Assembly (NCBI RefSeq): GCF_900115165.1
Contig: NZ_FOVP01000002.1
Coordinates: 1 to 64,000, forward strand
DNA from: Roseovarius lutimaris
GTDB taxonomy: Bacteria; Pseudomonadota; Alphaproteobacteria; Rhodobacterales; Rhodobacteraceae
DNA: 64,000 nucleotides
Direction: 5' to 3'
The position numbers and the translations under genes were made by a program. This document shows positions 45,141 through 54,287 of the stretch, piece after piece; the stretch's first letter is position 1, and the number at the start of each line of letters is the position of its first letter. The notes below the pieces were generated by a model. It was not told the origin of the DNA. It ran no database searches and saw nothing but the letters and a program-made list of their open reading frames with translations.

Positions 45141-46177
45141 GGCTTTTGCTCCGGCAACATGGCATAGGCGCGCTGGATCGGCATGAGCACCACCATGCGC
45201 CCCGGATCGCGAAGGCGCCCGGCGGCGAGCCCGGCAGCATCGCCGGTGCCAAAGAAGATATCCGCCCGCTGCGGCCCCTTGATGGCAGAGCCGGTATCCT
45301 GCGCGACCATCAGGCGGCGGATCGGATCATTGCCGCCCTTCTCGATCCAGACCGGCGCACCGAGCGGCACATAGGACGGATCAACCGCCACCGTGCGCCC
45401 GCTCGTTACCGAGCGGTTCATCGCGCCAAGCGGGCCAAGGTCGGCGTCCACATCGCCAATCGGGCGGAAAAAGACATAGGACGGGTTGTGAAACAACAAT
45501 TCCCGCCCCTCTTCGGGGTTGCGTCGCACCCAGTTCTTGATCACCTCGGCCGAGACCTGATGCACGTCGTAAACTCCGCGTCGCACCAATTCGACCCCGA
45601 TGGAGCGATAGGGGTGGCCGTTGGCACCGCCATAGCCGACGCGGATCACCCCGCCATCCTCTAGGCGAATACGGCCTGAACCCTGAATTTGCAGAAAGAA
45701 AAGCTCGACCGGGTCATCAACCCAGGCGATCTCAAGGCCTTGGCCGCGCATCACATCGGTGGTTTCGATCTCTCGCCGCGTCAGCCAGGGATTGGCCAAT
45801 TTGGCGGCGGGCGGTTCGCGGTAGATCGGATAGCGATAGCGCGCATCCGGGCGTCGCGCTCCGTGAAGCTCTGGCTCAAAATAGCCGGTGAAAAGCGCAG
45901 GCTTGCCTTCGCTGATCATGAGCGGGCGAAAGAAAAGTTCGAAAAAGGCCCGTGCGTCCGGGCCTTGCTGTGCCAGAGCACAAAGCGCGCGCCAATCAGG
46001 GTCTTTCATGTCAGGACAGGTGTTCAGAAAAACCTTTAGGGCCGCGGCATGATCATCCTCGGCCCACCCATTCAGGTCTTTGAAATCAATGATGTCATGG
46101 CGCAGATCTTCGGCTGCTGCCGGTGATCCGAGCCAAAGCCCAACCCCCAGAAGAATACCCCGAAGCGCGCCCGTCAT
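45137..46177 (-). CDS. mltA: Membrane-bound lytic murein transglycosylase A (MltA)
   Basis: The 346-residue protein has a signal peptide (about 1-22, no lipobox Cys is obvious) and the MltA double-psi barrel with FTGYFEPELHGAR, then the 3D domain (VAVDPSYVPLGAPVWIEK, VAQDTGSAIKGPQRADIFFGTG), whose Asp is catalytic. It cleaves peptidoglycan with formation of 1,6-anhydroMurNAc. It is part of the minus-strand set timA-mltA-smr, each overlapping by four bases. Confidence 0.93.
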   Translation of the reverse strand: MTGALRGILLGVGLWLGSPAAAEDLRHDIIDFKDLNGWAEDDHAAALKVFLNTCPDMKDPDWRALCALAQQGPDARAFFELFFRPLMISEGKPALFTGYFEPELHGARRPDARYRYPIYREPPAAKLANPWLTRREIETTDVMRGQGLEIAWVDDPVELFFLQIQGSGRIRLEDGGVIRVGYGGANGHPYRSIGVELVRRGVYDVHQVSAEVIKNWVRRNPEEGRELLFHNPSYVFFRPIGDVDADLGPLGAMNRSVTSGRTVAVDPSYVPLGAPVWIEKGGNDPIRRLMVAQDTGSAIKGPQRADIFFGTGDAAGLAAGRLRDPGRMVVLMPIQRAYAMLPEQKP

Positions 46178-46833
46178 TCGCCCGTTGCGATAAGCCGCCA
46201 GTTGGGGTCATCCGATCCCATCACCCGCTCATATGTCCAGACGTCTTTCTGACGTTTGGATTGACCGGGCTCACCTTCGACAATTTCGCCATCCTTGTCA
46301 CGCACCACCGAGATCAGCTCGCCCACGCATTTGACAGTAATCGCGGCGCGACGTGTCGCCTGATCAAATGTTGCGTCGATCAGCGCAAGCTCGCGCACGC
46401 CAACGAATTCTGCCTCGATGGTAAGCCCCTGTTCTTCACGGGCATCCACCACCTGGGCGAAGGTTTCATAGACATCCTTGTTGAGAAACGGAGTGATTTC
46501 ATCAAGCTTGCCCTTCTCGAAGGCCATCAGGATCATTTCATAGGCCCCGCGCGCGCCCTGCAAGAAGGTTGTGACGCTAAAGTCGGGCTCGATCCGCTTC
46601 ATATCGGCAAGCGCGCCGGCCGCGTCGGAATCTTCGGGGACGTGATCAATGATATCGTGATCCGGTCCGCCCTGGATAACCTCAAAGTCACGGCGGCGCG
46701 TTTTATCCGGTGCGGGTTGCGCCCGCGTCGGATCTTCAAACCCGTCACGATTTCCCAAAACGCTTTTCAGCCGCAAAATCAGAAAAATAGCGATGCCAAC
46801 AAGCACCAGTAACTGTAAAATGGGCGAATTCAT
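46174..46833 (-). CDS. Tim44/TimA-family putative adaptor protein
   Basis: The ATG at 46833 gives 219 residues with a short N-terminal membrane anchor (NSPILQLLVLVGIAIFLILRL), a charged linker, and a Tim44-like C-terminal domain (FLQGARGAYEMILMAFEKGKLDEITPFLNKDVYETF). Such proteins are bacterial relatives of the mitochondrial import motor subunit and may associate with the inner membrane. It is divergent from fxsA with about 110 bases between the starts. Position next to secB and fxsA is conserved in alphaproteobacteria. Confidence 0.88.
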   Translation of the reverse strand: MNSPILQLLVLVGIAIFLILRLKSVLGNRDGFEDPTRAQPAPDKTRRRDFEVIQGGPDHDIIDHVPEDSDAAGALADMKRIEPDFSVTTFLQGARGAYEMILMAFEKGKLDEITPFLNKDVYETFAQVVDAREEQGLTIEAEFVGVRELALIDATFDQATRRAAITVKCVGELISVVRDKDGEIVEGEPGQSKRQKDVWTYERVMGSDDPNWRLIATGE

Positions 46834-46943
46834 GGGCACCTCTTGTTGTGCAGGGCATGGTAAGGATCGTCGCTCGTCCTTATGTAGGTGAGGTGCGCAG
46901 CCAAGTCCACCTTGTGGACCGTAAAACAAAGGAGTGGCATAGC

Positions 46944-47429
46944 ATGTGGTTGTTTCTGGCTTTCATAGCGGTTCCGCTGATCGAAATTACCCTGTTCATT
47001 CAATTGGGGGGTGCGATCGGTCTGTGGCCAACGCTGGCGATCGTCGTGATCACCGCGATGCTTGGAAGCTGGCTTATCCGCAGGCAAGGCGCGATTGCGA
47101 TGACAAGCCTGCGTCGGTCGTTTTCCGATCTTGATGATCCGTCCGAACATCTTGCGCACGGGGCGATGATCCTGTTCGCCGGGGCGCTTTTGCTGACGCC
47201 GGGGTTTTTCACCGATGCGGTCGGATTTTCCCTTATGGTGCCGACCGTGCGGCGCGCGGTGTTCAATTTCATCCGCGCCCGTGTCAAGGTCGAGCGGTTT
47301 GAAATGGGCGGTCAGGCGCCTCGCGATCCCCGTCACCCCCATCAGCCCGATATCATCGAGGGCGAGTATCAAGAGGTCGATCCCCCAAAACGGCCAACCC
47401 ATGGGCCATCAGGCTGGACAAAGCATTGA
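46944..47429 (+). CDS. fxsA: FxsA family membrane protein
   Basis: The ATG at 46944, preceded by GGAG, gives 161 residues. Three hydrophobic segments are present (about 2-22, 25-44, 71-95) with GGAIGLWPTLAIVVITAMLGSWLIRRQG and LLLTPGFFTDAVGFSLMVPTVRR, the FxsA signature. The cytoplasmic C-terminus is long and ends in a Pro-rich stretch. In E. coli the protein relieves F-exclusion of phage T7; its cellular role is unclear. A secB gene follows after 63 bases. Confidence 0.9.
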   Translation: MWLFLAFIAVPLIEITLFIQLGGAIGLWPTLAIVVITAMLGSWLIRRQGAIAMTSLRRSFSDLDDPSEHLAHGAMILFAGALLLTPGFFTDAVGFSLMVPTVRRAVFNFIRARVKVERFEMGGQAPRDPRHPHQPDIIEGEYQEVDPPKRPTHGPSGWTKH

Positions 47430-47492
47430 GCCAAGCAAACCATCCTGCTAAGTCATAACCAAAGTATTTTGAACCTTCAGGAGAGACCAGAC

Positions 47493-47987
47493 ATGGCCGA
47501 AGAACAAAACGGTGCTGCCCCGCAAGTACCGCAAGTCAAGATGAATACCCTGTCACAGTTCGTGCGCGATCTGTCGTTTGAAAACGTGCTTGCCCAACGT
47601 GGCACCGGCGGCGAAGTTCAGCCCGACGTCAGCGTTGCAGTTAACCTTGACGCAAAAAAGCGCAGCACCGAGCATCAGTATGAAGTGTCGGTCAAGCTTA
47701 ACATCACGTCAAAAAACAAGGACGCGGACGAGCCGCTTTTCGTCATGGAAATGGATTATGTCGGCGTCTTCCACATTGAAGGCGTGCCCGAGGATCAGAT
47801 CCATCCTTTCCTGCTCATCGAATGCCCTCGGATGATCTTCCCGTTCATTCGCCGCATCGTAAGTGACGTGACCCGTGATGGCGGCTTTCCGGCGCTTAAC
47901 CTGGAAAACATTGATTTCATGCAGCTTTACCGCAACGAAATCGCGCGTCGCCAGGCCGACAACGAAAGCCAGAAGGCCGACGCCTAA
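47493..47987 (+). CDS. secB: Protein-export chaperone SecB
   Basis: The 164-residue protein starts at the ATG at 47493 after CAGGAGAG. Family features are MNTLSQFVRDLSFENVLA, YEVSVKLNITSKNKD and PFLLIECPRMIFPFIRRIVSDVTRDGGFPALNLENIDF. SecB holds preproteins unfolded for SecA. An N-terminal Gln/Pro-rich tail of about 20 residues precedes the fold. Its last codon and stop overlap those of dnaQ by four bases, so the two genes converge with no terminator space between them. Confidence 0.96.
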   Translation: MAEEQNGAAPQVPQVKMNTLSQFVRDLSFENVLAQRGTGGEVQPDVSVAVNLDAKKRSTEHQYEVSVKLNITSKNKDADEPLFVMEMDYVGVFHIEGVPEDQIHPFLLIECPRMIFPFIRRIVSDVTRDGGFPALNLENIDFMQLYRNEIARRQADNESQKADA

Positions 47988-48682
47988 CCAAGCTTTTTCC
48001 AAAGCGCGCCGTCGCCCATCTTGTCGACAAAGGCTTGATGGGCGGCGGCCTCTGCTTCGGTTATCCGCGGTGCGAGGGGCGTATGCCGTGGTTGTGGTCG
48101 CCAGTTTTCAGCAGCATCCTGTTTCTGGTCGCGGCGATTGCTTTGCGCACCCGCGAGCACGAAATCGGGCTGACGACCACCAATCAGCTCTAGATAAACC
48201 TCTGCCAAAATCTCTGAGTCGAGCAAGGCCCCGTGCAGGGTACGCGCGCCGTTATCAATCGAAAACCGGCGACACAGCGCATCAAGCGAGGCAGGTGAGC
48301 CGGGAAATTTCTTACGCGCGATGGCCAATGTATCAATCGCCTGTTCCCAAGGCAGCTGTCGCATCTTGAGCCAACCCAACTCGGCGTTGAGAAATTTCAT
48401 ATCAAAAGCCGCGTTGTGAATCACAAGCTTGGCATCTTCGACAAAATCCAGAAATTCCTGCGCCACCTCGGCAAATACCGGCTTGTCACGCAGAAAATCA
48501 TCGCCCAGGCCATGAACCTCAAACGCGCCTTGAGGCATGGCCCGCTTGGGGTTGATGTATTTATGAAAGGTCCGGCCTGTCGGCATATGATTGAAAAGCT
48601 CGACAGCGCCGATTTCGACAATACGGTCGCCCTGCTCGGGTTCAAATCCGGTGGTTTCGGTATCAAGGACGATCTCACGCAT
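47984..48682 (-). CDS. dnaQ: DNA polymerase III epsilon subunit (proofreading exonuclease)
   Basis: The 232-residue DEDDh exonuclease has ExoI VLDTETTGFEPEQGDRIVEIG, ExoII LVIHNAAFDMKFL and the ExoIII region NGARTLHGALLDSEILAEVYLEL with the catalytic His. The C-terminal tail after about 185 probably binds the alpha subunit. The start overlaps the coaE 3' end by eight bases. It removes mismatched 3' ends during replication. Confidence 0.95.
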   Translation of the reverse strand: MREIVLDTETTGFEPEQGDRIVEIGAVELFNHMPTGRTFHKYINPKRAMPQGAFEVHGLGDDFLRDKPVFAEVAQEFLDFVEDAKLVIHNAAFDMKFLNAELGWLKMRQLPWEQAIDTLAIARKKFPGSPASLDALCRRFSIDNGARTLHGALLDSEILAEVYLELIGGRQPDFVLAGAQSNRRDQKQDAAENWRPQPRHTPLAPRITEAEAAAHQAFVDKMGDGALWKKLG

Positions 48683-49268
48683 GGCTTATGTTCTTTCTGA
48701 TCTCTGCCAGCACAGCCTGCACCTGTTCGCGGGCATGCTCAAGCGTGTCGGTTTCAATCACGTAATCCGCACGGTCTCGCTTGATCTCATCCGGCAGTTG
48801 CTTTTCACGGATGGCGTCAAATTGTGTCTCGGTCATTGTGCCCCGGCTTAACACCCTTTCACGCTGGAGTTGCGGTGAAACAGTGACACATACAACCGCG
48901 TCCATTGCCTGATCACCACCGGTTTCAAACAAAAGCGGAATGTCTAAAACACAAACATCATCGGTTGTGTTTTGCAAGAATTCCTGTCGGTCCCTGGCCA
49001 CCAGAGGATGCACGATCTTTTCGATCTTTCGCAAAGCGCCCCGATCCGCAGAAATGATGTCTTTCAAACGCTCACGCGACACTGCGCCATCCTCGATGGC
49101 CGTCGGAAAGCTTGCGGCAATTGGGCCCACCGCCGCGCCTCCGTTTGCGTATAGTCGATGAACGGCCGCGTCCGCATCCCAATGCGCGCAGCCCTCTTCG
49201 ACAAACATCTGAGCCGTGGTGGATTTTCCCATGCCGATGGAACCGGTCAACCCAAGTTTAAAGGTCAT
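48675..49268 (-). CDS. coaE: Dephospho-CoA kinase
   Basis: The 197-residue P-loop kinase catalyses the last step of coenzyme A synthesis. Walker A is GSIGMGKSTT (9-18), the segment CAHWDADAAVHRLYANGG contains the substrate-binding Asp, and DIPLLFETGG follows. Length is normal. It overlaps aroE by four bases and dnaQ by eight, so aroE-coaE-dnaQ form one unit running away from the putative origin. Confidence 0.95.
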   Translation of the reverse strand: MTFKLGLTGSIGMGKSTTAQMFVEEGCAHWDADAAVHRLYANGGAAVGPIAASFPTAIEDGAVSRERLKDIISADRGALRKIEKIVHPLVARDRQEFLQNTTDDVCVLDIPLLFETGGDQAMDAVVCVTVSPQLQRERVLSRGTMTETQFDAIREKQLPDEIKRDRADYVIETDTLEHAREQVQAVLAEIRKNISHA

Positions 49269-50098
49269 CGCAACGCCGCAGCACGGGTCGCGCTATCGAC
49301 TGTCGGGCGAACGCCGAACCAACGCTCAAAGGCAGGCACGGCCTGATGCAACAACATCCCTAACCCATCAACTGTGACACATCCCGCCTTTTCCGCCTCG
49401 ATCAACAGCCGTGTTTTGAGCGGCGCATAGACGATATCGGTCACCAAGCTACCCCGGCGCAACCCATCCAGCGGCACCCGCAGCGGCGGCTTACCCAACA
49501 TGCCAAGCGATGTGGTGTTGACGACTGTAACGGCCTCTTCAAGCATATTGCCGGCCTGGACCCAATCGACCACCTGAATGCGCTTGCCAAATTCAGATTG
49601 AAGCGCCTCTGCGCGCACGCGGGTCCGGTTCGACAGTAAGATTTCGGGCACGCCAATATCCAGCAGCGAGGCGATGATTGCCCGCGCGGCACCCCCTGCA
49701 CCAAGAACGGCGGCCGGCCCTGATTTTGGATCCCAACCCGGAGCGTTCTGGCGCAGGTTCTGAATAAAGCCATAGCCATCGGTGTTATCGGCGTGAATCT
49801 TGCCATCCTTGCGAAAGATCAACGTATTCGCCGCCCCGATCAAGGTTGCGCGGTCTGTCACGAGATCGGCCAGCTCTAACGCCAGCTCTTTGTGAGGTAC
49901 GGTAATATTCACCCCGACAAAACCCATTTTCGGTAGGGTTTTTAGAACGTCGGCAAGATCATCCGCAGCAACGTCCATCGGAATATAATATCCTGGAATT
50001 CCAAGCGTCTTGAGCCAATGACCATGAAGCTGCGGCGATTTAGAATGGGCAATGGGCGAACCGATGACACCAGCCAGAGGTATTTTTGCATGGCTCAT
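49265..50098 (-). CDS. aroE: Shikimate dehydrogenase
   Basis: The 277-residue enzyme reduces 3-dehydroshikimate with NADPH in aromatic amino-acid synthesis. Seen are [16 protein letters not shown], the catalytic Lys in [13 protein letters not shown], the substrate Asp in [10 protein letters not shown], and the nucleotide motif [10 protein letters not shown] with the [12 protein letters not shown]-binding segment. It overlaps maf and coaE by four bases each. Confidence 0.95.
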   Translation of the reverse strand: MSHAKIPLAGVIGSPIAHSKSPQLHGHWLKTLGIPGYYIPMDVAADDLADVLKTLPKMGFVGVNITVPHKELALELADLVTDRATLIGAANTLIFRKDGKIHADNTDGYGFIQNLRQNAPGWDPKSGPAAVLGAGGAARAIIASLLDIGVPEILLSNRTRVRAEALQSEFGKRIQVVDWVQAGNMLEEAVTVVNTTSLGMLGKPPLRVPLDGLRRGSLVTDIVYAPLKTRLLIEAEKAGCVTVDGLGMLLHQAVPAFERWFGVRPTVDSATRAAALR

Positions 50099-50694
50099 TG
50101 TTCAAGATCTCCTCGTAGCGTCAGATAGGATAGCAGGTCCAGCAATGGCAGGCCAAGTACGGTGAAATAATCGCCTTCAACGCGGGAAAACAACCGCACA
50201 CCTTCTTCTTCAAGCTTATAGGCCCCGACGGAATGGCGAATACTTTCCCAGTTTCGCTCGACGTAGCCGTCCAGATAAGCATCGGAAAACGACCGCATTG
50301 TCATCCGAACAACGCCGACATGCCGCCAAATCGGTTTGCCGCCCTCACAGATCACCGCAGCCGAGAGAAGATCATGTCGTTTGCCACGCATATCTAAAAG
50401 CTGTGCGCGCGCCTCTTCTGGCGATTTGGGTTTCGACAAAAGCCTGCCTTGCAGATTGAGTACCTGATCACAGCCGATAGTCAAAGCGTCGGGGTGTTTC
50501 TGGCTTACCTTTGTTGCCTTCAATTCGGCCAATGCATCGGCAATATCGCGTGGCGAGGCATCTTCGGCCAACATCGAATCGCGAACCGTCTCTTCGTCTA
50601 CACGGGCCGGAACAACGTCAAAACCCAGCCCTGCATTTCGTAAAAGCGTTTGCCGGATGTCAGAGGTAGAGGCAAGAACAAGAGGCTGAGGCAT
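50095..50694 (-). CDS. Maf-family nucleoside triphosphate pyrophosphatase
   Basis: The 199-residue protein has the Maf fold: [39 protein letters not shown] and [37 protein letters not shown]. Maf proteins hydrolyse non-canonical or specific nucleoside triphosphates. It is the first gene of the minus-strand set maf-aroE-coaE-dnaQ. Its start codon (50692-50694) touches a perfect DnaA box at 50694-50702. Confidence 0.93.
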   Translation of the reverse strand: MPQPLVLASTSDIRQTLLRNAGLGFDVVPARVDEETVRDSMLAEDASPRDIADALAELKATKVSQKHPDALTIGCDQVLNLQGRLLSKPKSPEEARAQLLDMRGKRHDLLSAAVICEGGKPIWRHVGVVRMTMRSFSDAYLDGYVERNWESIRHSVGAYKLEEEGVRLFSRVEGDYFTVLGLPLLDLLSYLTLRGDLEQ

Positions 50695-50702
50695 GTGGAT
50701 AA
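50694..50702 (-). promoter_or_regulatory. DnaA box, perfect match
   Basis: The minus strand reads TTATCCACA, the consensus DnaA box; it overlaps the first base of the maf start codon. Confidence 0.75.
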
Positions 50703-50983
50703 CCCATGGGAAATATCACTTGGGTTTTAAGAACAATTAACCGGTAAATCCATCCCAACTTAGGTTTCTATCGAATTGCGGCAATTTCACAGGCTTGTCA
50801 GTGTTTTCTACCGCTGTGGGAAAGGATAAATCCGTGTTGTGTATTTCATCCTCGAGGGCGAAGTTATACTCATTAGTTAAATCTGTTGTTAACCTTTAAG
50901 TTCTATGTCAAGGTATTGATATAAAACTAATATTTCATTTTTTGTTTTTTTGAAGTTCTAATGCCTCTGAATCATACACAGAG

Positions 50984-50992
50984 TTATCCACC
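50984..50992 (+). promoter_or_regulatory. DnaA box, one mismatch
   Basis: TTATCCACC differs from the consensus TTATCCACA only at the last base. It follows the AT-rich tract with many T runs that could be the unwinding element. Confidence 0.6.
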
Positions 50993-51018
50993 TGTTCTTA
51001 AGTCTGTTGAAAACACAA

Positions 51019-51027
51019 TAATCCACA
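51019..51027 (+). promoter_or_regulatory. DnaA box, one mismatch
   Basis: TAATCCACA differs from the consensus at the second base. It lies 35 bases (start to start) after the box at 50984. Confidence 0.55.
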
Positions 51028-51112
51028 GAAATTGGTCTCCCTAAATAAAACAACAATCTTTCTTATATATATTTTAATTATTAGAAAGATCCGGACCCGA
51101 GCGAGGATAGCC

Positions 51113-51562
51113 ATGTTTGATTTACTGAGTACGTTTTATCCTTGGATAAAAGCATTCCATATCATGTCCGTGATTTCATGGATGGCTGGGTTGTTTTATC
51201 TGCCCCGGCTCTTTGTCTATCATACGGAACAATCAACGCCGGGCGATAGCCGTGATGAGGTGTTCCAGACGATGGAGTACAAATTGCTGAGAGTGATCAT
51301 GAACCCCGCAATGGTGGCGACATGGGTATTTGGCCTTTTCCTGGTCATGACCCCCGGCATTGTCGATTGGTCGGCGGTCTGGCCTTACACCAAGATCGCA
51401 GGTGTCCTTGTGTTGACTTGGTTTCATCATTGGCTTGGCTGGCGCCGCAAGGATTTTGTGGCTGGCAAGAACACCCACACAGGCCGCCAGCATCGAATGA
51501 TGAACGAGGTTCCTACCCTTGCCATGGTGGTGATCGTTCTTTCGGTCGTGGTGCGTTTCTAA
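51113..51562 (+). CDS. hemJ: Protoporphyrinogen oxidase HemJ
   Basis: The ATG at 51113, with GAGG nine bases before it, gives 149 residues; the longer upstream frame would run into the AT-rich origin region and lacks family similarity. Four hydrophobic helices are seen. Conserved family features are WIKAFHIMSVISWMAGLFYLPRLFVYH, with the essential His at about residue 16, and YTKIAGVLVLTWFHHWLGWRRKDF. HemJ oxidises protoporphyrinogen IX in the inner membrane in bacteria lacking HemY or HemG. It is the first gene right of the putative origin and lies 119 bases before rho. Confidence 0.9.
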   Translation: MFDLLSTFYPWIKAFHIMSVISWMAGLFYLPRLFVYHTEQSTPGDSRDEVFQTMEYKLLRVIMNPAMVATWVFGLFLVMTPGIVDWSAVWPYTKIAGVLVLTWFHHWLGWRRKDFVAGKNTHTGRQHRMMNEVPTLAMVVIVLSVVVRF

Positions 51563-51681
51563 GGCTCGCATTGACGAAACCGGCTTTGATGCGTATGTAG
51601 CGCGCAAGCGCCCGTCCGGGTGGCCTGTTTTCCATCAATGACTGATACATGCGCCCATTGGGTGCGTCTGAGGGTTTTCCT

Positions 51682-52953
51682 ATGACTGACGAATGTCTGA
51701 ACCTTGCCGATCTCAAAGCAATGACTGCGAAAGATCTTCTTGCGATTGCCGAAGAACTTGAGATCGAGAATGCCTCGACCATGCGTAAGGGCGAGATGAT
51801 GTTCTCGATCCTGAAAGAACGGGCCGAGGATGGATGGACGGTTTTCGGGGATGGCGTGCTTGAGGTTCTTCAAGACGGGTTCGGGTTTCTACGCTCTACC
51901 GAGGCAAACTATCTTCCGGGTCCCGATGACATCTATGTTTCACCCGACATGATCCGGCAGTATTCGCTTCGCACCGGCGATACGATCGACGGTGAGATGA
52001 AACAGCCCGATGAGAACGAGCGCTATTTTGCTCTGACGTCGGTCACGCAGATTAACTATGAGGATCCCGAAAAGGCGCGCCACAAGATCGCTTTTGACAA
52101 CCTCACGCCGCTTTATCCGGATGAGCGGATGACCATGGAGGTCGAGGACCCGACGATCAAGGATCGCTCAGCGCGAGTGATAGACCTTGTCGCGCCGATC
52201 GGTAAAGGGCAGCGGTCGCTTATCGTGGCCCCGCCTCGGACGGGTAAAACCGTATTGCTTCAGAATATCGCGAACAGCATCGGAAAGAACCACCCCGAAT
52301 GCTATTTGATCGTTCTGTTGATTGATGAACGTCCCGAAGAGGTGACCGACATGCAACGCTCGGTCAAAGGCGAGGTTGTCAGTTCCACCTTTGATGAACC
52401 GGCCACACGCCACGTTGCAGTGTCCGAGATGGTGATTGAAAAGGCCAAGCGTCTTGTCGAGCATAAACGAGATGTTGTTATTCTTCTTGATTCGATCACA
52501 AGACTTGGTAGAGCGTACAACACTGTTGTTCCTTCTTCGGGCAAGGTTCTCACCGGCGGTGTGGATGCAAATGCCTTGCAGCGGCCCAAACGCTTCTTTG
52601 GTGCGGCCCGCAATATCGAAGAAGGTGGATCGCTCACCATCATCGCGACCGCCCTGATCGACACCGGAAGCCGGATGGATGAGGTGATTTTTGAAGAATT
52701 CAAAGGCACCGGCAATTCGGAAATCGTGCTTGATCGCAAGGTCGCGGATAAGCGGGTGTTCCCTGCCATCGACATCCTGAAATCCGGCACCCGCAAGGAG
52801 GATCTGTTGATCGACAAAATCGACCTTCAGAAAACCTTTGTTCTGCGCCGCATTCTCAACCCGATGGGCACAACCGATGCGGTCGAGTTCCTGCTGTCCA
52901 AGTTGAAACAGACCAAGTCGAACGCAGAATTCTTTGACTCGATGAATACCTGA
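51682..52953 (+). CDS. rho: Transcription termination factor Rho
   Basis: The 423-residue hexameric RNA helicase starts at the ATG at 51682 after GAGGG. The N-terminal part has the RNA-binding OSB fold ([15 protein letters not shown]), Walker A is [12 protein letters not shown], Walker B is [18 protein letters not shown], and the Q- and R-loops follow in [27 protein letters not shown] weak 6-bp hairpin (GCGCCC at 51651-51656 with GGGTGC at 51660-51665) lies in its leader; rho leaders are often self-regulated, but this is not shown here. Confidence 0.97.
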   Translation: MTDECLNLADLKAMTAKDLLAIAEELEIENASTMRKGEMMFSILKERAEDGWTVFGDGVLEVLQDGFGFLRSTEANYLPGPDDIYVSPDMIRQYSLRTGDTIDGEMKQPDENERYFALTSVTQINYEDPEKARHKIAFDNLTPLYPDERMTMEVEDPTIKDRSARVIDLVAPIGKGQRSLIVAPPRTGKTVLLQNIANSIGKNHPECYLIVLLIDERPEEVTDMQRSVKGEVVSSTFDEPATRHVAVSEMVIEKAKRLVEHKRDVVILLDSITRLGRAYNTVVPSSGKVLTGGVDANALQRPKRFFGAARNIEEGGSLTIIATALIDTGSRMDEVIFEEFKGTGNSEIVLDRKVADKRVFPAIDILKSGTRKEDLLIDKIDLQKTFVLRRILNPMGTTDAVEFLLSKLKQTKSNAEFFDSMNT

Positions 52954-52980
52954 TTTAGCCACCATAACGGGGGCGTGTTC

Positions 52981-54267
52981 ATGGACACGATCTATGCTTT
53001 ATCGACGGCGCAGGGAAAGGCCGGGGTCGCGGTTGTTCGCGTCTCTGGGCCTAACGCGTTGGAGGCCTGTCACGTTCTCTGTGGTGATATCCCTGTGTTT
53101 CGCCGCGCGTCTTTGCGGGTGTTGCGCGATCAAGCTTGCACGCGCCTTGACGAAGCGCTTGTTTTGACCTTCCCGGAACATCAAAGTTTTACTGGCGAAC
53201 CTGTTGTTGAATTTCAACTTCATGGCAGCATCGCCGTCGTTTCCGCAGTTCTTGATACCCTGGCAAAGCTGGACGGTTTGCGCGCCGCAGAGCCCGGTGA
53301 ATTCACACGTCGCGCCTTGGAAAACGGGCGGCTCGATCTCGCCCAGGTCGAGGCGCTTGCCGATCTTATCGAATCCGAGACCGAGGCCCAACGTCAGCAG
53401 GCGCTGCGTGTGCTGTCCGGGGATCTTGGTCGCAAATGTGAGGAATGGCGCAAAGGCTTGATTCGCGCGGCCGCCTTGCTTGAGGCAACGATTGATTTTG
53501 CCGATGAGGAGGTTCCCGTTGATGTGTCTCCTGAGGTAACCGAAATTGTCCGGGCGGTTTCGTCGGCGCTTGAGCGTGAGATTGCGGGTGTGGCTGCGGC
53601 GGAGCGTATTCGCACGGGCTTTGAAGTCGCCATTGTCGGCGCCCCGAATGTCGGTAAATCCACACTTTTGAATGCTTTGGCAGGACGTGATGCCGCCATC
53701 ACATCGGAATTCGCCGGCACCACCCGTGACGTTATCGAGGTACGTATGGATCTTGCAGGTTTGCCTGTAACCCTTCTCGATACGGCGGGTCTTCGCGACA
53801 CCGAAGATGCAGTGGAATCTATTGGGATAGAACGGGCACGTGACCGTGCGGATCACGCAGACCTGCGTGTGTTTCTAATCTCGGATGGCCAGGAACCAGA
53901 GTTGCCGCAGCGGGCTGGCGATATCGTGTTGCGGGCCAAAGCTGATCTGCTTGACGATCCAACAGGTGCCATTTCCGGAAAAACTGGATCTGGCCTGTCT
54001 TCTTTGGTGGACAAGATCACAAAAACGCTAAGCCTGCGTGCTTCTGGTGCGGGACTTGCCACTCGCGCACGTCATAGGCAAGCTATGCAGCGTGGGCTCG
54101 AATCGCTTAGCGCTGCCTTGTCGTTGATCCCCTTGGGTGAAGAAATGGCAGATATTGCTGCTGAAGAGCTTAGGGCCTCTATTCGCGCGCTTGATTCTCT
54201 GGTAGGACGCATTGATATCGAAAATGTGCTGGATGAAATCTTTGCGAGCTTTTGCCTCGGAAAGTAA
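52981..54267 (+). CDS. mnmE: tRNA modification GTPase MnmE
   Basis: The 428-residue protein works with MnmG to modify U34 of several tRNAs. The N-terminal folate-binding domain begins [22 protein letters not shown] and has [20 protein letters not shown]. The G domain holds [26 protein letters not shown] and [15 protein letters not shown], and the C-terminus is the expected CLGK. An upstream GTG two codons earlier is possible. Its stop codon overlaps the ribosome-binding site of mnmG. Confidence 0.96.
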   Translation: MDTIYALSTAQGKAGVAVVRVSGPNALEACHVLCGDIPVFRRASLRVLRDQACTRLDEALVLTFPEHQSFTGEPVVEFQLHGSIAVVSAVLDTLAKLDGLRAAEPGEFTRRALENGRLDLAQVEALADLIESETEAQRQQALRVLSGDLGRKCEEWRKGLIRAAALLEATIDFADEEVPVDVSPEVTEIVRAVSSALEREIAGVAAAERIRTGFEVAIVGAPNVGKSTLLNALAGRDAAITSEFAGTTRDVIEVRMDLAGLPVTLLDTAGLRDTEDAVESIGIERARDRADHADLRVFLISDGQEPELPQRAGDIVLRAKADLLDDPTGAISGKTGSGLSSLVDKITKTLSLRASGAGLATRARHRQAMQRGLESLSAALSLIPLGEEMADIAAEELRASIRALDSLVGRIDIENVLDEIFASFCLGK

Positions 54268-54271
54268 GGAG

Positions 54272-54287
54272 TGTTTCACGTGAAACA
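54272..54287. other. parS centromere site 1
   Basis: TGTTTCACGTGAAACA is a perfect 16-bp palindrome identical to the ParB-binding parS consensus. It overlaps the 5' end of mnmG, about 3 kb right of the putative origin and 2.5 kb left of parA. Confidence 0.93.

Larger units (their letters stand above)
50694..51112. other. Candidate chromosomal replication origin (oriC)
   Basis: This 419-base non-coding interval is much richer in A and T than the rest of the window, most strongly at 50911-50952 and 51040-51085. It has a perfect DnaA box on the minus strand (50694-50702), near matches at 50984-50992 (TTATCCACC), 51019-51027 (TAATCCACA) and 50972-50980 (TCATACACA), and TTAACC half-sites reminiscent of CtrA sites at 50737-50742 and 50889-50894. 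Genes diverge from it on both sides, and parS and parAB lie 3-8 kb away. All of this fits oriC of an alphaproteobacterial chromosome, but function is inferred. Confidence 0.75.

Noticed and set aside
50815-50823. TGTGGGAAA as a further DnaA box
   Set aside because: Two mismatches to the consensus; too weak to list as a site on its own.
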